DNA from: Omphiscola glabra
Lineage: Eukaryota; Mollusca; Gastropoda; Lymnaeidae
NCBI GenBank assembly: GCA_964017045.1
Contig: OZ024794.1
Span: 37,230,210 to 37,294,209, forward strand
Length of the DNA: 64,000 bases
Direction of reading: 5' to 3'
The notes under the pieces were generated by a model that did no database searches, had not been told where the DNA came from, and was given only the letters and a program-made list of their open reading frames with translations. This document shows positions 19,404 through 31,482 of the stretch, piece by piece. Numbering within the stretch: position 1 is the first letter of the stretch; each line of letters opens with the position of its first letter. A program made the translations under genes and the position numbers.

Positions 19404-22120
19404 CCCCAGACAAGCCCTACAGTAGCCAAAGACAATTTCTGGCATATTGACGCAGTAGCAACGACGGCGAAGTATTTTTAGGGTTCTTTCTGGTCCTTGG
19501 TGTCCGCTGACATCATGTGTAAGAAGTAGAGCCTCAGCCTCGAGAGAGGATGGAAGGACTACCTGGTGAATATCTCCACCTGGTTCTTTTAATGATTCGG
19601 ACTAGAATTCCATTCATGACCTTTAGGCGAGAAAACTGTCTCAGGAGCTTCATGGAGGACTTGGGAAGAGATTAGCGCTGACGTAAATCATGCGCATCCA
19701 CTATAGACGCAGGGGGTAGTGACTGAAGAAATAAATCTGATTCTAGACCTAGACCAGGGTCAGTATGTTCATCAACAGTTTGGACATCACTGACATTTTC
19801 AACGGCGAGGGGTGGTAGGGCTGTACATGCCTTTATTTCTGATACAGATGTCCAGGTTTCCTCTGGGCCTTCTGGAGTTGATTTGGGGTATCTGCTTAAA
19901 CTTAAAGTATCAGCATTGGCATTGTGTTTGCCAGGGCGGTATGTAATAGCGATGTCAAAGGAGGCCAACTCAGCCACCCATCTTTGCTCCACAGCAGATA
20001 ACTTTGCTGTCTTCAAATGGGTGAGACGGTTGTTTTCTGTGAAGACCATTGTTTTACTCCCAGGAGATAGCCTCTGAATTTTTTAGTAACAGCCCATTTG
20101 AGACCCATCAGCTCTAGTTTGAAACTGCTGTACCCTTTCATGGCCCTTTCAACAGGCCTCAAAGACCTACTAGCATAGGCAATGACACGTGACAGTCCAT
20201 TTTGCTCTTGGCTCAACACTGCCCATAGACCCCTGTAACTTGAATCAACTTCCAGGATAAATGGCTCCTTGTATGTCAGCGTATCCAAGAATTGGGGCAA
20301 ATGTCAAGGCAATCTTCAGCTGCCGAAATGAGCGCTGGCAATCCTCGGTCCACCTATCACCTATCAGTTCCTTTTTTTGGCCTTTTTACTACCAGTTAGA
20401 AGCATGTGAAGAGGTCGGGCAATATCCGAGAATCCTCTTATAAATCTGCGGTAGTATCCTACCAAACCAAGGAATGATCTGACATCTGTTGTGGTTTGAA
20501 GTTTTCTGAAATCCTTGACAGCAGAGACTTTACCCGGGTCAGCACTAACTATGTGGCCCAGGAAGGACACAGAGGACGAACCAAAAGAACACTTCTCCGG
20601 ATTTAGTTTCAGGCCAACTTCTTTTAACCGACGGAAAAACAGTTTCGAGGCGACCAAGGTGCTCTGAAAAGGTTGGTGCATATATGAGGAGATCAGCAAG
20701 GTACACAAGCAGAATTCTGAAGATATGTTCACTCATGACAAGCTGCATTAATCTCTGAAATGTGGCTGGTGCATTGCAGAGGCCAAAGGGCATGCGATTC
20801 CACTCATAGAGGCCCCAGGGGCAAATGAACGCAGTCTTAGCCCTGACTTTCTCATCGATGGCTACTTGGTGAAACCCTGAAGACAAGTCGATTGTACTGA
20901 AGAATCTTGCACTGCCTAACGCATCCAGGCATTCGTCGATACGAGAAAGGGGGAAGGCATCCTTACGGGTGGCATCATTTAATTTCCGGTAGTCGCAGCA
21001 AAGTCTGAATTCTCCTGTTTTCTTCCTCACAACAACAATTGGGGCAGCATATGGGCTGGAACTTGGGGATATGATGTCACGCCATATCAAATCTTCTATA
21101 TGCTGCTTTATTTCGTTAAATGGTGAGGGAGGGATACGTCGGAAAGACTGCGCTATATGAGCATCCGTCTGTATATAGTGTGATAGTGTGCTTGACCAAG
21201 TCAGTGAAGCCTAACCCCGTGTCATTCCATGCGAATACATCTGAATACCGGTCCAGCAACACCATCAATTGATGCCTGTCTTTAGGGTCTAGATCTTTAG
21301 AGACATTAAGCTGATGCACCCGTGGGTTAATCTTCTGTTCCTCAACAAAGTTGCATATTACTGCCTTGGCACACTCGACACTCCCTATTGTCAACTTTGG
21401 GGGAATCAGAATATTGTCTTCTGTCACATTCATCACTTTGATGCTCATGACCCAATTCTGCAACACAGAAAATGTTGGAAGGACAAAAAGGCCGGGGACT
21501 GCAATGGGATGTTGGAACAGGGTTCAAAAAGCATTTCCCCGTTGTTTGTTGGGTCGGAGCCAGTGACTGTAATATAGCAGGTGGAATTGGCCGGGACAAG
21601 GGTCGGGCTGCGACCAGTGCGTGCTGTAGCAAGAGGTTTAACTGGCTTATCGGGCAAGGAGGTCATGAACCGTGGCATCACTTTCAGAATATTCATTCCA
21701 ATTAGTAGATGTGACCTGGTACTCAAGGAGATTAAAATAATCCTGTCCTTGATAATCTGTCCATCTACCTTCACATCGGCCATCAAATATCCTGAATAGG
21801 GAATAGTGAGACCATTGGTTGCTACCATCTTGAACCAGGTTAGCCTCTCATGCACTCGACACCTTTGCCGAAAGTGAAGGTTGAAAAGATCATCACTAAT
21901 GATGCTCACCTGGCTCCCAGTGTCGACCAAACCCTGGAGGTTTGTGCCGTGGATCTCCACCGATGCCATAGGACAAACGCCAACTGCCTTGTCAGAAAAG
22001 GAGCCTAAATTTCCACCCTCAGCAGCCAGGCTCTGAACAGCTAAGGTGTGGAGTTTTCCAGACACTGTGCCTGGAAGTGACCTGGTTTCTTGCGTTTAAA
22101 ACAGTGGAGCTGTCTGGGTC
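19404..22120 (-). pseudogene. Gypsy pol remnant: PR, RT, RNase H, partial integrase
   Basis: Protease: VDTGSQVSIISD near 21930, with the catalytic D-T-G. Reverse transcriptase: YAAPIVVVRKKTGEFRLC near 21035, FFSTIDLSSGFHQV near 20900 and MPFGLCNAPATFQ near 20780; the YxDD box near 20705 reads YLAD, so one catalytic Asp is replaced. The Phe-Leu-Gly motif FLGHIVS is near 20555. RNase H: ILEVDSSYRGLWAVL near 20250, then the YRPGKHNANADTLS end near 19930. Integrase: only the HHCC domain (THDVSGHQG near 19520 and YCRAC near 19415). Frame changes separate protease/RT, RT/RNase H and later parts. It was active in the past and cannot work now. Confidence 0.85.
22070..22110 (-). other. Gag zinc knuckle with second Cys replaced
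   Basis: On the minus strand one frame reads CFKRKKPGHFQAQC. This has the CX2C-X4-H-X4-C spacing of a retroviral-type zinc knuckle, but the second cysteine is Arg. Confidence 0.6.
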
Positions 22121-22339
22121 GCCTTCTCTCCGCAACTCCAACTAATCAACCTTATTGCTGAGCCTCTTCACTTCAGCCAAGAGCAGATCTAATGTCTTGT
22201 ACTCAGGGGTAACAGGAGCTGGAGCTGCCTGTATATCCGAGGGTGAACAATGCACCTGCCAGGGTGCAGGGAACGAAGCCTTAACGTAGGCTGCGGAGGA
22301 AGAAATACCATGCTGGTCTTCTTCTTCAAGGCCCATAGG

Positions 22340-22807
22340 ACTGTCTCACGAGAATCCTATCCTCGGTGATGTGTAGCTTCTGTGCCGACTGCTGGCGAAC
22401 GAGCCTCAGGTAGGCTGTCAACCGAGTAGAATATATCCGCGGATTGTCTCAAACTCACCCTGAGTCACCGAATGGAAGTCGAAGATGAGTCGGCTAATCG
22501 GTCGACGTTCGCCGTAGATAGCCCGAATCTTCTCCAGCACCACTTCTGGGTTGTCCAACACGTCCCTTTCAAAACATGCCAACTCATCCCTGACTGCGGG
22601 TCCAATGTTTTGGAAAATGACGTCCAGCCTCTGATGGTCAGTGAGGGAGGGGTGGTTGGCCCACCAAGCCCTAATATCATCTTCGAAGGACTGTGCATCT
22701 GAAGGGTCTCCATCGACATGAAACCGCCGTATGGGCCTCTCATATTGGGGCACCATGAAGACTTGGGTGGTCATCACTTGAGTAGATGCAGGCTGTCCCT
22801 CTGCCAT
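22340..22807 (-). pseudogene. Gypsy gag remnant
   Basis: ATG at 22807; reads MAEGQPASTQ, then RRFHVDGDPSDAQSFEDDIR and ending FETIRGYI near 22430, where a frame change is needed to continue into LTAYLRLVRQQSAQKL. The domain looks like the Ty3/gypsy capsid family related to PNMA/retrotransposon gag proteins (W-x4-P...FQNIGPAVRDEL). It is broken after about 126 codons. Confidence 0.7.
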
Positions 22808-22865
22808 GACCGGATGGGTTTGGTTAACTTCGAGAATCCGTACAGCTTACCCACAAGATTTCACA

Positions 22866-22884
22866 ATCCTGCCGACAACGCCAC
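22866..22884 (-). promoter_or_regulatory. Primer-binding site of the gypsy element
   Basis: Two bases inside the 5' LTR the minus strand reads TGGCGTTGTCGGCAGGATT. Its complement ends CGCCA and resembles the T-arm and acceptor 3' end of a tRNA (AATCCTGCCGACAACGCCA). The spacing is that of a minus-strand primer site; the tRNA species is not identified. Confidence 0.65.
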
Positions 22885-22885
22885 T

Positions 22886-23010
22886 TGTAAGCTCGTGTGG
22901 TAGAACTCACCCAACAAACTCAGGAAGGTGAGAAGGGTAGCGTTGTTTATTATAAACCGAAAACCAAAAACCCAACCAGCCAATTAGTGCGGCTAGTGCT
23001 GCAACTTATA
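22886..23010 (-). repeat. 5' LTR of the gypsy element
   Basis: 125 bp, the upstream LTR on the minus strand. Contains the same TATAAGTTGCAGCAC start and CTTACA end as the 3' copy. Confidence 0.85.
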
Positions 23011-23322
23011 CTTTGAAATGAAATACTGTTGTCTCGACAGTCTTGACATTTCACTAGCACTGCAAACAGTCAACTGGACAACTCATTAAAAAAACGGGGA
23101 GTCCACTCTAAACAAAAAGGAGGGTCAGCAAAACAAAAACATACATTCACACTGACGAAACAAACCTAAAAAGGCCACTGGCCTACACTAAGAAAAAGTT
23201 GCAAGAAATATGAGCTGAAAATAACCCCTAAGAAATAGTTTTAAGTTAAAGCACCTTCACATGGATGCATGCTTACTGCAAGATGCCATCTTTACAGGAG
23301 GAATCAGCAGGTGCTGACATAA

Positions 23323-23550
23323 GTGTGCAGACAAACATTATTTTCAGGCACAAAATCAACATGTGTCAACACAAATTTCCAGTTTTGGAAAGATGCTGCC
23401 ACACAAACTGCCAATGAGAATGAGAGTGTGGCAACTGACACAACTTTGCCATTGTTTACGTTTGAAGATATCCAAAACAGTGACAAGAAAGTACATCTAT
23501 ATAAATGATTTCCCTCAACATAATGTCTTACTGTTGTTTTTTTAATGAGC
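23323..23550 (+). pseudogene. Possible fossil of a Tnp_4-type DDE transposase
   Basis: The plus strand reads LPLFTFEDIQNSDKKVHLY, then after a frame change DFPQHNVLLLFF and NEL. This resembles the TFRFEDI-x-DDKKVxFYTGFP segment preceding the catalytic core in DDE_Tnp_4 (ISL2EU/Harbinger-like) proteins, often with THAP domains. Only this segment is visible. Low-confidence call by motif memory. Confidence 0.35.
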
Positions 23551-23572
23551 TATTCCAACATAGGTAGTTTTA

Positions 23573-23660
23573 AAGCAGTGTTGTCCAACCTTTTCAAAAC
23601 CGGAGGCCACATTTTTTTTTTGTAAGGCCGAGGGCCGCACATGACATCTCAAAATAAATA
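23573..23660. mobile_element. hAT-like left end fragment
   Basis: CAGTGTTGTCCAACCTTTTC followed by GGCCACA and GGGCCGCAC, a common hAT terminus. No partner end or duplication was found. Confidence 0.45.
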
Positions 23661-23936
23661 CTTATTTTAATTAGTTTTTAAAGGGTAGGGGGTATAGCCA
23701 GAGCATAGGTCGATTACTAATAAATTCACCAAAAAAAACGTATTAAAGTTACAAGGGTCAAATTTTCACTGAAGCTAGATGAATAGCCATTCTACCCTAC
23801 TTCTACCATTATAACACATAAACTAACTATTAAAATGTGATACATAATAGTTTACTCACATTGAAAAAAAAAATGAAAAATGTGATTCTGGAAATCGGCA
23901 TGTCAGACAAAAAAAAATTGTTAGAATTCCATTATG

Positions 23937-24150
23937 TAGTAGTGTGATGAGGTAATGATTGTGACTACCGGAGGGGGGAGTGTGTGTGACACACTTTTTA
24001 TAATCCTGCTTGCAGGATCAACAACTGTAGCAAAGTGGGGTGTTGGTGGTATAATGATGAGGCCGTGGCTGACAGTTTAACTACCATAAACTAAACAAAC
24101 TCAGGTCTTGAGGACTATAGCTTTATTTGAAAACTAAAGACAAACTATAG
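23937..24150. repeat. Dispersed repeat family, copy C
   Basis: Close match to 14563-14815 from GTAGTAGTGTGATGAG through GATGATGAGGCCGTGGCTGA to GGACTATAGCT. A further piece related to sequence after copy A (AAGGCTAAAGAAA, AAAAGGACAATAT) lies at 25585-25640, so copy C may have been split by about 1.4 kb of later sequence. Confidence 0.7.
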
Positions 24151-24179
24151 ACAAAGTACTAAGACTGTCGAAAATTCTA

Positions 24180-26420
24180 CTTCTTATCTATATATATATC
24201 TGGTCCCCAGAATGTCGAAATTGGTACTTTCAGAACAGAGGGTATATATAATATAGATAAAGGTCCCTAGCGCTACGTTGATTAGTATTACTATGACTAT
24301 GTCTAGGGAATGATTACTACAATCAACAGTTATACCAAATTAATCCTCACTCACAATAACGCTACTATTACTAAAAAAACACCAGTGGTTCAGCCACAGA
24401 TAATTATTTTAATTAGTAAAATACTAAATACATATAGAAACATACAAATAGTAATACTTAATGTCGATACAAATACAATGCTTTACTAATAACTCGATGT
24501 TATGATGCTGGACGTTCGGTGGAACGGTCGTCTCGGCTTGCCCTCTCTTGCCTGCTTCTCGTCTGCTATACACACTGCCAGACTCTTACAGCACACCACA
24601 AAGCCCTGGAAGGGTCGCCACTGGTCACTCAGCTGTGCAGGGGGTGGGGAGGAACTGCTCGCCACGCTCTGCTACCTCTAAAACACTTCTGTTTGGGTCG
24701 TCTGTTGACCTTATCTCTTTAGTGCGTTACTCGCTCGTTATTATCTGCCTTGTGCAATTACTGCGTCAGGGTTAAACTGTTAACCGCTGACGTCTTATAC
24801 AGTACTGAGTTCTAGTCTACTGAGCTCTGCTATGGCATATGCTTCTATAGCCCTGAGCCTAATTTCATTCAACTGACTGAACTGAGCTAACGTACTAACT
24901 GTATTAACTTACTAACTAACTACTCTAACTGTACTAACTACTAACTAACTGGCTGTAAGGAGAATAATAGATACAACATAAGCTACAACTAAGAATTACA
25001 GTCTTATCACAATATTACTAATCATACATATAACGTAGTATTCTAACAATGACTTGATAACTAACTATAATCCTAACATATCCTCTAACAAAATGCTAAC
25101 ATTACAAACATGTGAAACTAACAACAATAATAATGTTACCAACCCTACGACACTTGATTGGACACACTCCAAAAAGCAAATAGTCATAAGCCAGGCTCAT
25201 ACTTGTCTGTCAATTACACTACCGTAATTACAGGGACGAGAGAGAGCGACTAACTGGCTTACAACTCTATTTATACTTGGATCCAGCCTAACGCTGACCT
25301 AAGTCCAGTTAACGCTGACCTCTGGGTCATACATATGATTAATATACTATATGCTAATTTTTCGTCTGGTCAACCAATGGTTCACCAGCTGCCCCTAGGT
25401 CACAAGCTTGGTCACACGCTGACCTCTTTTCTGGTTGACCGGGAACTTCCATTGTTTCTGACTATGAGTCATTATTATCATCAGTACTGGCCTAATTGAG
25501 TCGATCACGTGACAAGCGACTGACAAGTGACCGGTAGGTTGTGTGAGCCAGGGGGTCTCACACAAGTGAGGACCAGCGGGTCTCAACAATGACGAAAAAG
25601 AAAGGCTAAAGAAAGACTAAAACAAAAAGGACAATATAGAGCGTCTAAATGGGCCGCTGTGAACACTGACACACTTCAGGGATGCGGTTAAAACCTCGAA
25701 TAAAAAATCAACTTAATGTGCCCTCTTAAATAGTCGCGCGAAAACAGACAAGAAAAACCTGACGTAACGCCGAGCCTAAGACGGTGCACTTCTTGTCTTG
25801 TGGCAGATTTTCTGTGGTAAGACCTGGGGACTACAACCCGAGTTAAAGTTAAAATCCTACTATTTAAGTATTCTAATTCTACGCGATGGGGGAGAGACGC
25901 CGGTAATCCTGGGGTGAAATTGACCCGAGATCAACATTCCGATCCCGTGTTGGGCGAGGTCAAATTTCAAAACAGTGTTGGTGTTGGGCGCGATATAAAA
26001 AAAAAACGGGGCCTACACTACCAAAATTATAATGTTTTAAGCTTAAATTTATTAACGTTTTTAACAACATAGATATGGAAATATGGATTAATTATGGCGC
26101 CAGCTATGAAAAACGTAATTTATTGAATACTTTTTCTATCACAGCATACCAAAATGTCTTAATTTTGAAATTTTAAAATCCAACTTTGATGGATTGTGTT
26201 AACTTTAAACTTATTAATATATTTTCATATGCTTAGTTCCTAGCACAGACAATTATATAATATAGTATCGTGCAAAATATTAAACAAATTGGTTGATATT
26301 TTTAAAAGTTATCATTTATTCTGTGAACTAAACGGGTCGACATTTTGTGAATGAACGCGCAATTTTTTTTTTCAAATTTTTAATAAATTCTCTAATTTTA
26401 ATGACCCCTTGAAAGATAAG
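24180..26420. other. Intergenic, no gene recognised
   Basis: Mixed-composition sequence with runs such as repeated CTAACTGTACTAAC at 24890-24950. Open frames at 24519-24775 and 25395-25589 show no domain or motif. Part of it may be interior sequence of the element that carries copy C. Confidence 0.4.
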
Positions 26421-26427
26421 GTGTATT

Positions 26428-27133
26428 TAGTGGTGTAGCTTGGGGAATACGGACCGCAACGGGTGACACCAAGATGAAAAATTGCTTATTTACAGAGCAC
26501 ACACTGCAGTGGCGTAGCGACCTTAACTCGAGCCCGGGGCACAATATCTTTTTAGCACCCCCCCTATTCGAAAACCATACAATAGTATATGTAAAATATA
26601 CCATTTGGCGCTCCTTTGTGAGTAGCGCCCGGGGCATGATGCCCCTCCTTTCCCCCCCTCGCTACGCCACTGACACACTGCTGGATCTAACCGAAATTCC
26701 TAAAAGGATAACAGATTACACATAAATTTTCCACTCAGGTAACCAATCAAATCGCGTGTTTTAATAAAATTTCAAGGTTGATGCGCCAGCAATTAGTTAC
26801 CTTATTATTAGGTCAGAAAAACTCTGTTTTGACCATGTTTCAACGCCGCATGAAGTGTTCGGTAACTTTTGTAAGTGACAGGAAGCTATATTTATCTAAA
26901 TTCTGAGAGACAAAGCTATCCTTTGATAACAATGGGCGATTCTAAGTACATATCACAGTTCTTAGATACACTTACCTCCTGACCTTCAATTAATTTGTTT
27001 TTGTTCTTGTATTTGTTGTACTGTGGACTAAGGTTAACAGGAAGAAATTACATCGTGGAGGTCGGGGGATTTGGGGGCGTGGGACACCACGAGCTTACCG
27101 GACCGGGTGACACCAACCCTAGCAACGCCACTG
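26428..27133. mobile_element. hAT-like nonautonomous element containing a second MITE
   Basis: The left end reads TAGTGGTGTAGCTTGGG with GGGTGACACC inside; the right end inverted is CAGTGGCGTTGCTAGGG with GGTGTCACCC inside. Flanks ggtgtatt and attgtatt agree at 6 of 8 positions. It is interrupted by the 166-bp element at 26507-26672. No coding content. Confidence 0.55.
26507..26672. mobile_element. hAT MITE, CAGTGGCGTAGCGA family, copy 1
   Basis: 166 bp with exact 8-bp duplication acacactg (26499-26506 and 26673-26680). TIRs are CAGTGGCGTAGCGA and TCGCTACGCCACTG. Inner sequence includes GCCCGGGGCA twice in inverted order, CTATTCGAAAACCATACAAT, and ACCATTTGGCG. A sister copy lies at 62820-62987. 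Confidence 0.9.
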
Positions 27134-27158
27134 ATTGTATTTACTGCCATTGCTAGTT

Positions 27159-27162
<4 letters not shown>

Positions 27163-27207
<45 letters not shown>
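27163..27207. repeat. Poly(T) tract of 45 bases
   Basis: Uninterrupted T run 30 bases past the right end of the hAT-like element. It may be the A-tail of a minus-strand retroposed fragment or simple slippage. Confidence 0.9.
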
Positions 27208-27208
<1 letters not shown>

Positions 27209-28702
27209 TAAAGTTTTTATGCATTTTGATTAGCAGCAGTAAATGGTGTTGTTGTTTTTTTTGGTGAATTATGTGGGCGCTTTGCTTGTTGGTATTTTTT
27301 TTCCTTGCTTATAAAAAGTTAACTAAAGAAATAAAACTACGATGACTAATTTTTTTAATTTTATGACCATATAATTTATACTGTTGGAGGGGGTGGTGTT
27401 TAAAATTCAGGGGGATGTCAGTTAGTAGCCTCAACTTTCCACACAAAAATATACATAAAGCTACTTGGAACGCACCAGAAGGAATCTCCCACAACCAAAT
27501 TTACCATGTTCTAATCGAGCGGAGGTATGGATCAGATATATTAGATGTAAGAAGCTTTCGAGGAACAGATGCAGACTCTGACCATCTTCTTGTAAGTGTT
27601 AAATATAAGCAGAGAATAAGCATAATTCACAATGGTCATAATTAAATACAGAAGCGATACGATTACCAGAATGAAGTAGAAGCACAGCTAGAAGCATCAC
27701 AGGAGGAAGTAAACAAGGAAAACAACATAAATGAACTGTGGGATAGGAAACAAAATACAATGAAAAGATCAGCAGAAAATGTAGTAGGATTCCAGCAAAC
27801 TAACAATAGAGTAGTCTTGTTTGATAATGAATGCAGAGAGATTGTTGAAGAAAGCACGAATGATCATGTTACAAAGGGAAACAAGAAAGACAACACAAAT
27901 GCCACAAAAATATGTAGGGAGAAAAATTGGGAATGGGAAAAAGCTAACTAAAAGAAATAGAAGATTTATCAAGAGGGGGAAACATCTGAAGAATGTTCAT
28001 GAAGATAAAAGATGAAAAGAATGGATTCCAAGCTAGACCGCAAATGTGTGAGAGCAAGGAAAATAGTAAAGTTCTAGAGAAAGGGGCTGAATATTTTTAG
28101 GACATACTGAATGCAGACAATAGACACCATGAAGATTACCAAACACAAAAGGGAGAACCCGACCCTTTTATAAACTCCCCAACTGTAGAAGAAACTAAAG
28201 AAGTAATTAATTATATGATAAATCACAAAGCCCCTGGAGAAGACCTCATCGCAGCAGAACTTATTAAATATGAAGGAAAAGAACTACATACTCAGATACA
28301 TATAACTAAATTTGGCTAGAAGAGAAAATTCCAACAGAATGGGAAACAGCATTAATAACCCCAATACACAAGAAAGGCTCCAAACTTCAGTGCACAAACT
28401 ACAGAGGAATCTCAATATTAAATGTTACATACAAAATAATGACGAAGCTAATTGCCAAAAGACTACAACCGTACACTGAAGAAATACGAATGATTACCAA
28501 TGTGGATTCATGCAAAACAGATCAAATATTGATCAGATTTTCACCATCAGATGCCTATTAGAGAAATGCTATGAATATAATATACCAGTACATCAACTCT
28601 AGGTGGACTATAAAATGGCCTATGACGCCATCAAATGAAAATATCTATATGAGACTCTGCAGGAGTTTGGCATATCCAACAAACTGACAAGACTGATACA
28701 TG

Positions 28703-28931
28703 CAGGGCCGGCCTTAGGCCATTGCAACCTTTGCGGCCGCATTGGGCCCCGTACTTTCATAGGCCCCGCGCTAATTTATTTTCTAATACAAAATCTTAAT
28801 TGTCACTTATTAATAATAATAATAATAATAATGTTCATTTGAAAAATCACGCTTTATCCATATCCCTACCCAGACTGGGCCCCGCGCAATCCGTTTCGCA
28901 TAGGGCCCCGCAATTGTTTGGGCAGGCCCTG
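28703..28931. mobile_element. 229-bp hAT MITE inside the RTE LINE
   Basis: Exact 8-bp duplication gatacatg at 28695-28702 and 28932-28939. Left end CAGGGCCGGCCTTAGGCC, right end GGGCAGGCCCTG. GGGCCCCG occurs repeatedly inside, with a TAA microsatellite at about 28808-28831. The LINE frame RLIH continues as VTLNNSKSK on the other side. Confidence 0.9.
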
Positions 28932-31276
28932 GATACATGTAACACTGAACAACTCAAAAAGCAAAATCAAGGTTCAAAGAGAACATTCAAGGCAATTTCA
29001 GATTAGACGGGGCCTAAGACAAGGAGACTCACTGTCTTATATGCTTTTTAACTTAACTTTACAGAGAGTTATGAGAACCATACATACTGACATCCGAGGA
29101 AACAATAACAGGATACTTTCCGAGGGAAACCCAAGACCCACAACCAATGTACACTCTATACAATCAACCACTTCAGTATCTTGCATAATATGCTTATGAC
29201 ATAGTTCTGCTAGGGAAAAGTATTCAAGACATATCAAAATCTTTTATTGAATTAGAAGGCGCATCACTACAAGCAGGGCTGGAAGTTAACAACCAAAAAA
29301 TAAAATGAATGACTGTGATAAGAGAAGAACAGACAGATGAAGCCATTAAAATTAGATAAAAGAAAAAATGTCAAGCGGAAACACGGCATATTTCAGTAGT
29401 CACAAAATACTCAAAAGTAAATCATTACAAGAGAAACAAAGAAAACTATTTATAAAACTGTATCAGAACAATTGTAACATACATGGTTTCTTTCAGCCAT
29501 CTCTCCGGGGGGGGGGGGGGAAGAAGTCAAGTGTACCCCTCCCCGGAGCAAAATGGGGACACAAATGTAACTATTATAATAATTTTTTAAATTGAAAACT
29601 ACTACATTGTCTTTTTTTTTTTTAAAGAATAGTATCTGATTTCTTTAAGCCATGACAATTAGTGGAATCTATGAAATATCGCTACGTTAGATATATTTAT
29701 GATCCGTAAAATAAAGCCAAGCTTGTTTTAAAGGCTTACAGTATTCGATTAATAACATCGCCCCAACTCATGTTTTACTTCCTATAATTCGCATAATATA
29801 TCGGTGTTTTTTTTTAAAAAGATTTTAATAAATAAAAATGTTTTTAATTACCGTTACATCAATAAAAAGGTCTACAAAATTAATAATAGTTCTTGCTAAT
29901 CTCAATCGGGCGCAATCTATTTTCAAATAGATTTCATCATAAAAGCATTCTTTTAAAGTAGGGATATGTGCTAATTATAAATTTTATAATGGCATAACCT
30001 CTTTAAAAAATAAATATATTCAATCGATTCCATGTGTGTAAAGTGGAAACTTTAAAAAATGAGATGATTTTGTAAAAATTAAGAATTTAACGGGTGCATA
30101 CAAAAAGTGCAAATTTCATCAATTATTGTATCGAAAGCGTTTGTGTTCTCTTTTAATGTGCTACTTTCGTAACAATGTTTACTGCATACCAGGCATAACA
30201 GTTTAACAGAGGTTTAAAAAATACATAGCCTAAAGTTATTACGCCCCACTAATTTGCACGAATTTTTTAAAAAAATTTTTTAATGATGGGAATCTATCAG
30301 AAAGCTTAAAACAAAAAACAAAAAAAAAAACAAAACAAAAAAACAAAAACAAAAATTGTGAACTAGCATTTCGATTGTCATTTCTATATAAAAATAAAAT
30401 TGTTCTTACTAGTTTTAGAAAAAAATTCTTATTCCTAATTTTTTCAATTTAAAGAAAATTCTGTGGATTTGGTTATTAAAAAAAAAGAAGTGTTTTTTAG
30501 TATATCTAAGAGGCTATTTGTAATATATCTGAAAAATGTTATTGTGTTTTGAAATAACAAATAAACATTTCAATCAACTGAATATTGGGAAATATATACT
30601 TTATTTGCATACGATTTTCCTTAGATAAAATCACACATTAATCAAATATAATGTCTTTTGTAAACAACTCATGTCTTCTTAAAATAGTTATGCCGTTCAT
30701 ATACGATTTATAAAAATGATCAGTTTTCTAAACCCATAAAAATGTATAGACCTTTCTAATTAAGTTGTTGTTTTTTTTTGTTTTGACTTGTAAAATTTGA
30801 AAATATTTAGAAAAGTTAGTCTAATTATTATAAGTAAGTTGTTGTTTTTTTCTATTTGCGTTCAACATATAAAATCATGTTTGCAGTGCTTTTTAGTGAT
30901 GGAGCCATTTTTAAATTTTTGGTGTTGAAAATTCGTTTATTAATTAAATAGCTACAAAATAATGTAGCAATAAAATAAAAGCCATATTACTATTTTTAGT
31001 AATATACATTTTTTTGCATAAGACAAGCGGGTCAATCACGTTTCCGTTTTGCCCCCTCCTCTTTTTTGCAACCTGTATTGAAAGATGATGATAATTAAGA
31101 AAATATACTCATCCCATCTTTAAACCCCTAAAATAAAGGAGGCACCCAGCATCGTAAGGGTTGCTGAGTGCACATGATGGATCTATGGTTAAGTGACACC
31201 TACATTTTTAAACTGAGATATCTTCCGTTGCTCTCCAATTAGGTGTAGAATGTTGGACTATAAAGATTTAATAGGA

Positions 31277-31482
31277 CAGTGATCGGCAAACCGTGGCTCG
31301 CGAGCCGCGTGCGGCTCTTTAGTGACCTGAGTGCGGCTCGGCCAGTCGGCCACAAATGGGGTTTGATTCCGAAAAACATTGTTATTGACAAGTTCTTGAA
31401 AAGTAATATGGCTCTCAAAATTTTTTAATCGTCCTGCTGCTGATTTTTGGTTCTTTTGACTAATGAGGTTTTCCGACCACTG
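31277..31482. mobile_element. 206-bp hAT MITE of the GGCTCGCGAGCC type
   Basis: Left end CAGTGATCGGCAAACCGTGG, right end TTTTCCGACCACTG; flanks taatagga (31269-31276) and taataggc (31483-31490), 7 of 8 matching. Carries GGCTCGCGAGCCGC and TGCGGCTCTTTAG. It is nested within the 2,990-bp element. The sequence resembles hAT nonautonomous families also abundant in vertebrates (OC1-type group, from memory). Confidence 0.85.

Larger units (their letters stand above)
19269..23010 (-). mobile_element. Defective Ty3/gypsy retrotransposon with very short LTRs
   Basis: A 3.74-kb element on the minus strand: 5' LTR (right), primer-binding site, gag, zinc knuckle, protease, reverse transcriptase, RNase H, the first part of integrase and 3' LTR (left). 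The LTRs are only about 125-135 bp. The integrase reading stops just after its HHCC zinc-binding domain and runs directly into the 3' LTR, so the catalytic core is deleted. Several frame changes occur in gag-pol. No target-site duplication is evident at the outer edges. Confidence 0.88.

Noticed and set aside
21314..21799. Plus-strand open frames across the gypsy element
   Set aside because: Antisense shadows of the pol reading; no independent motifs.
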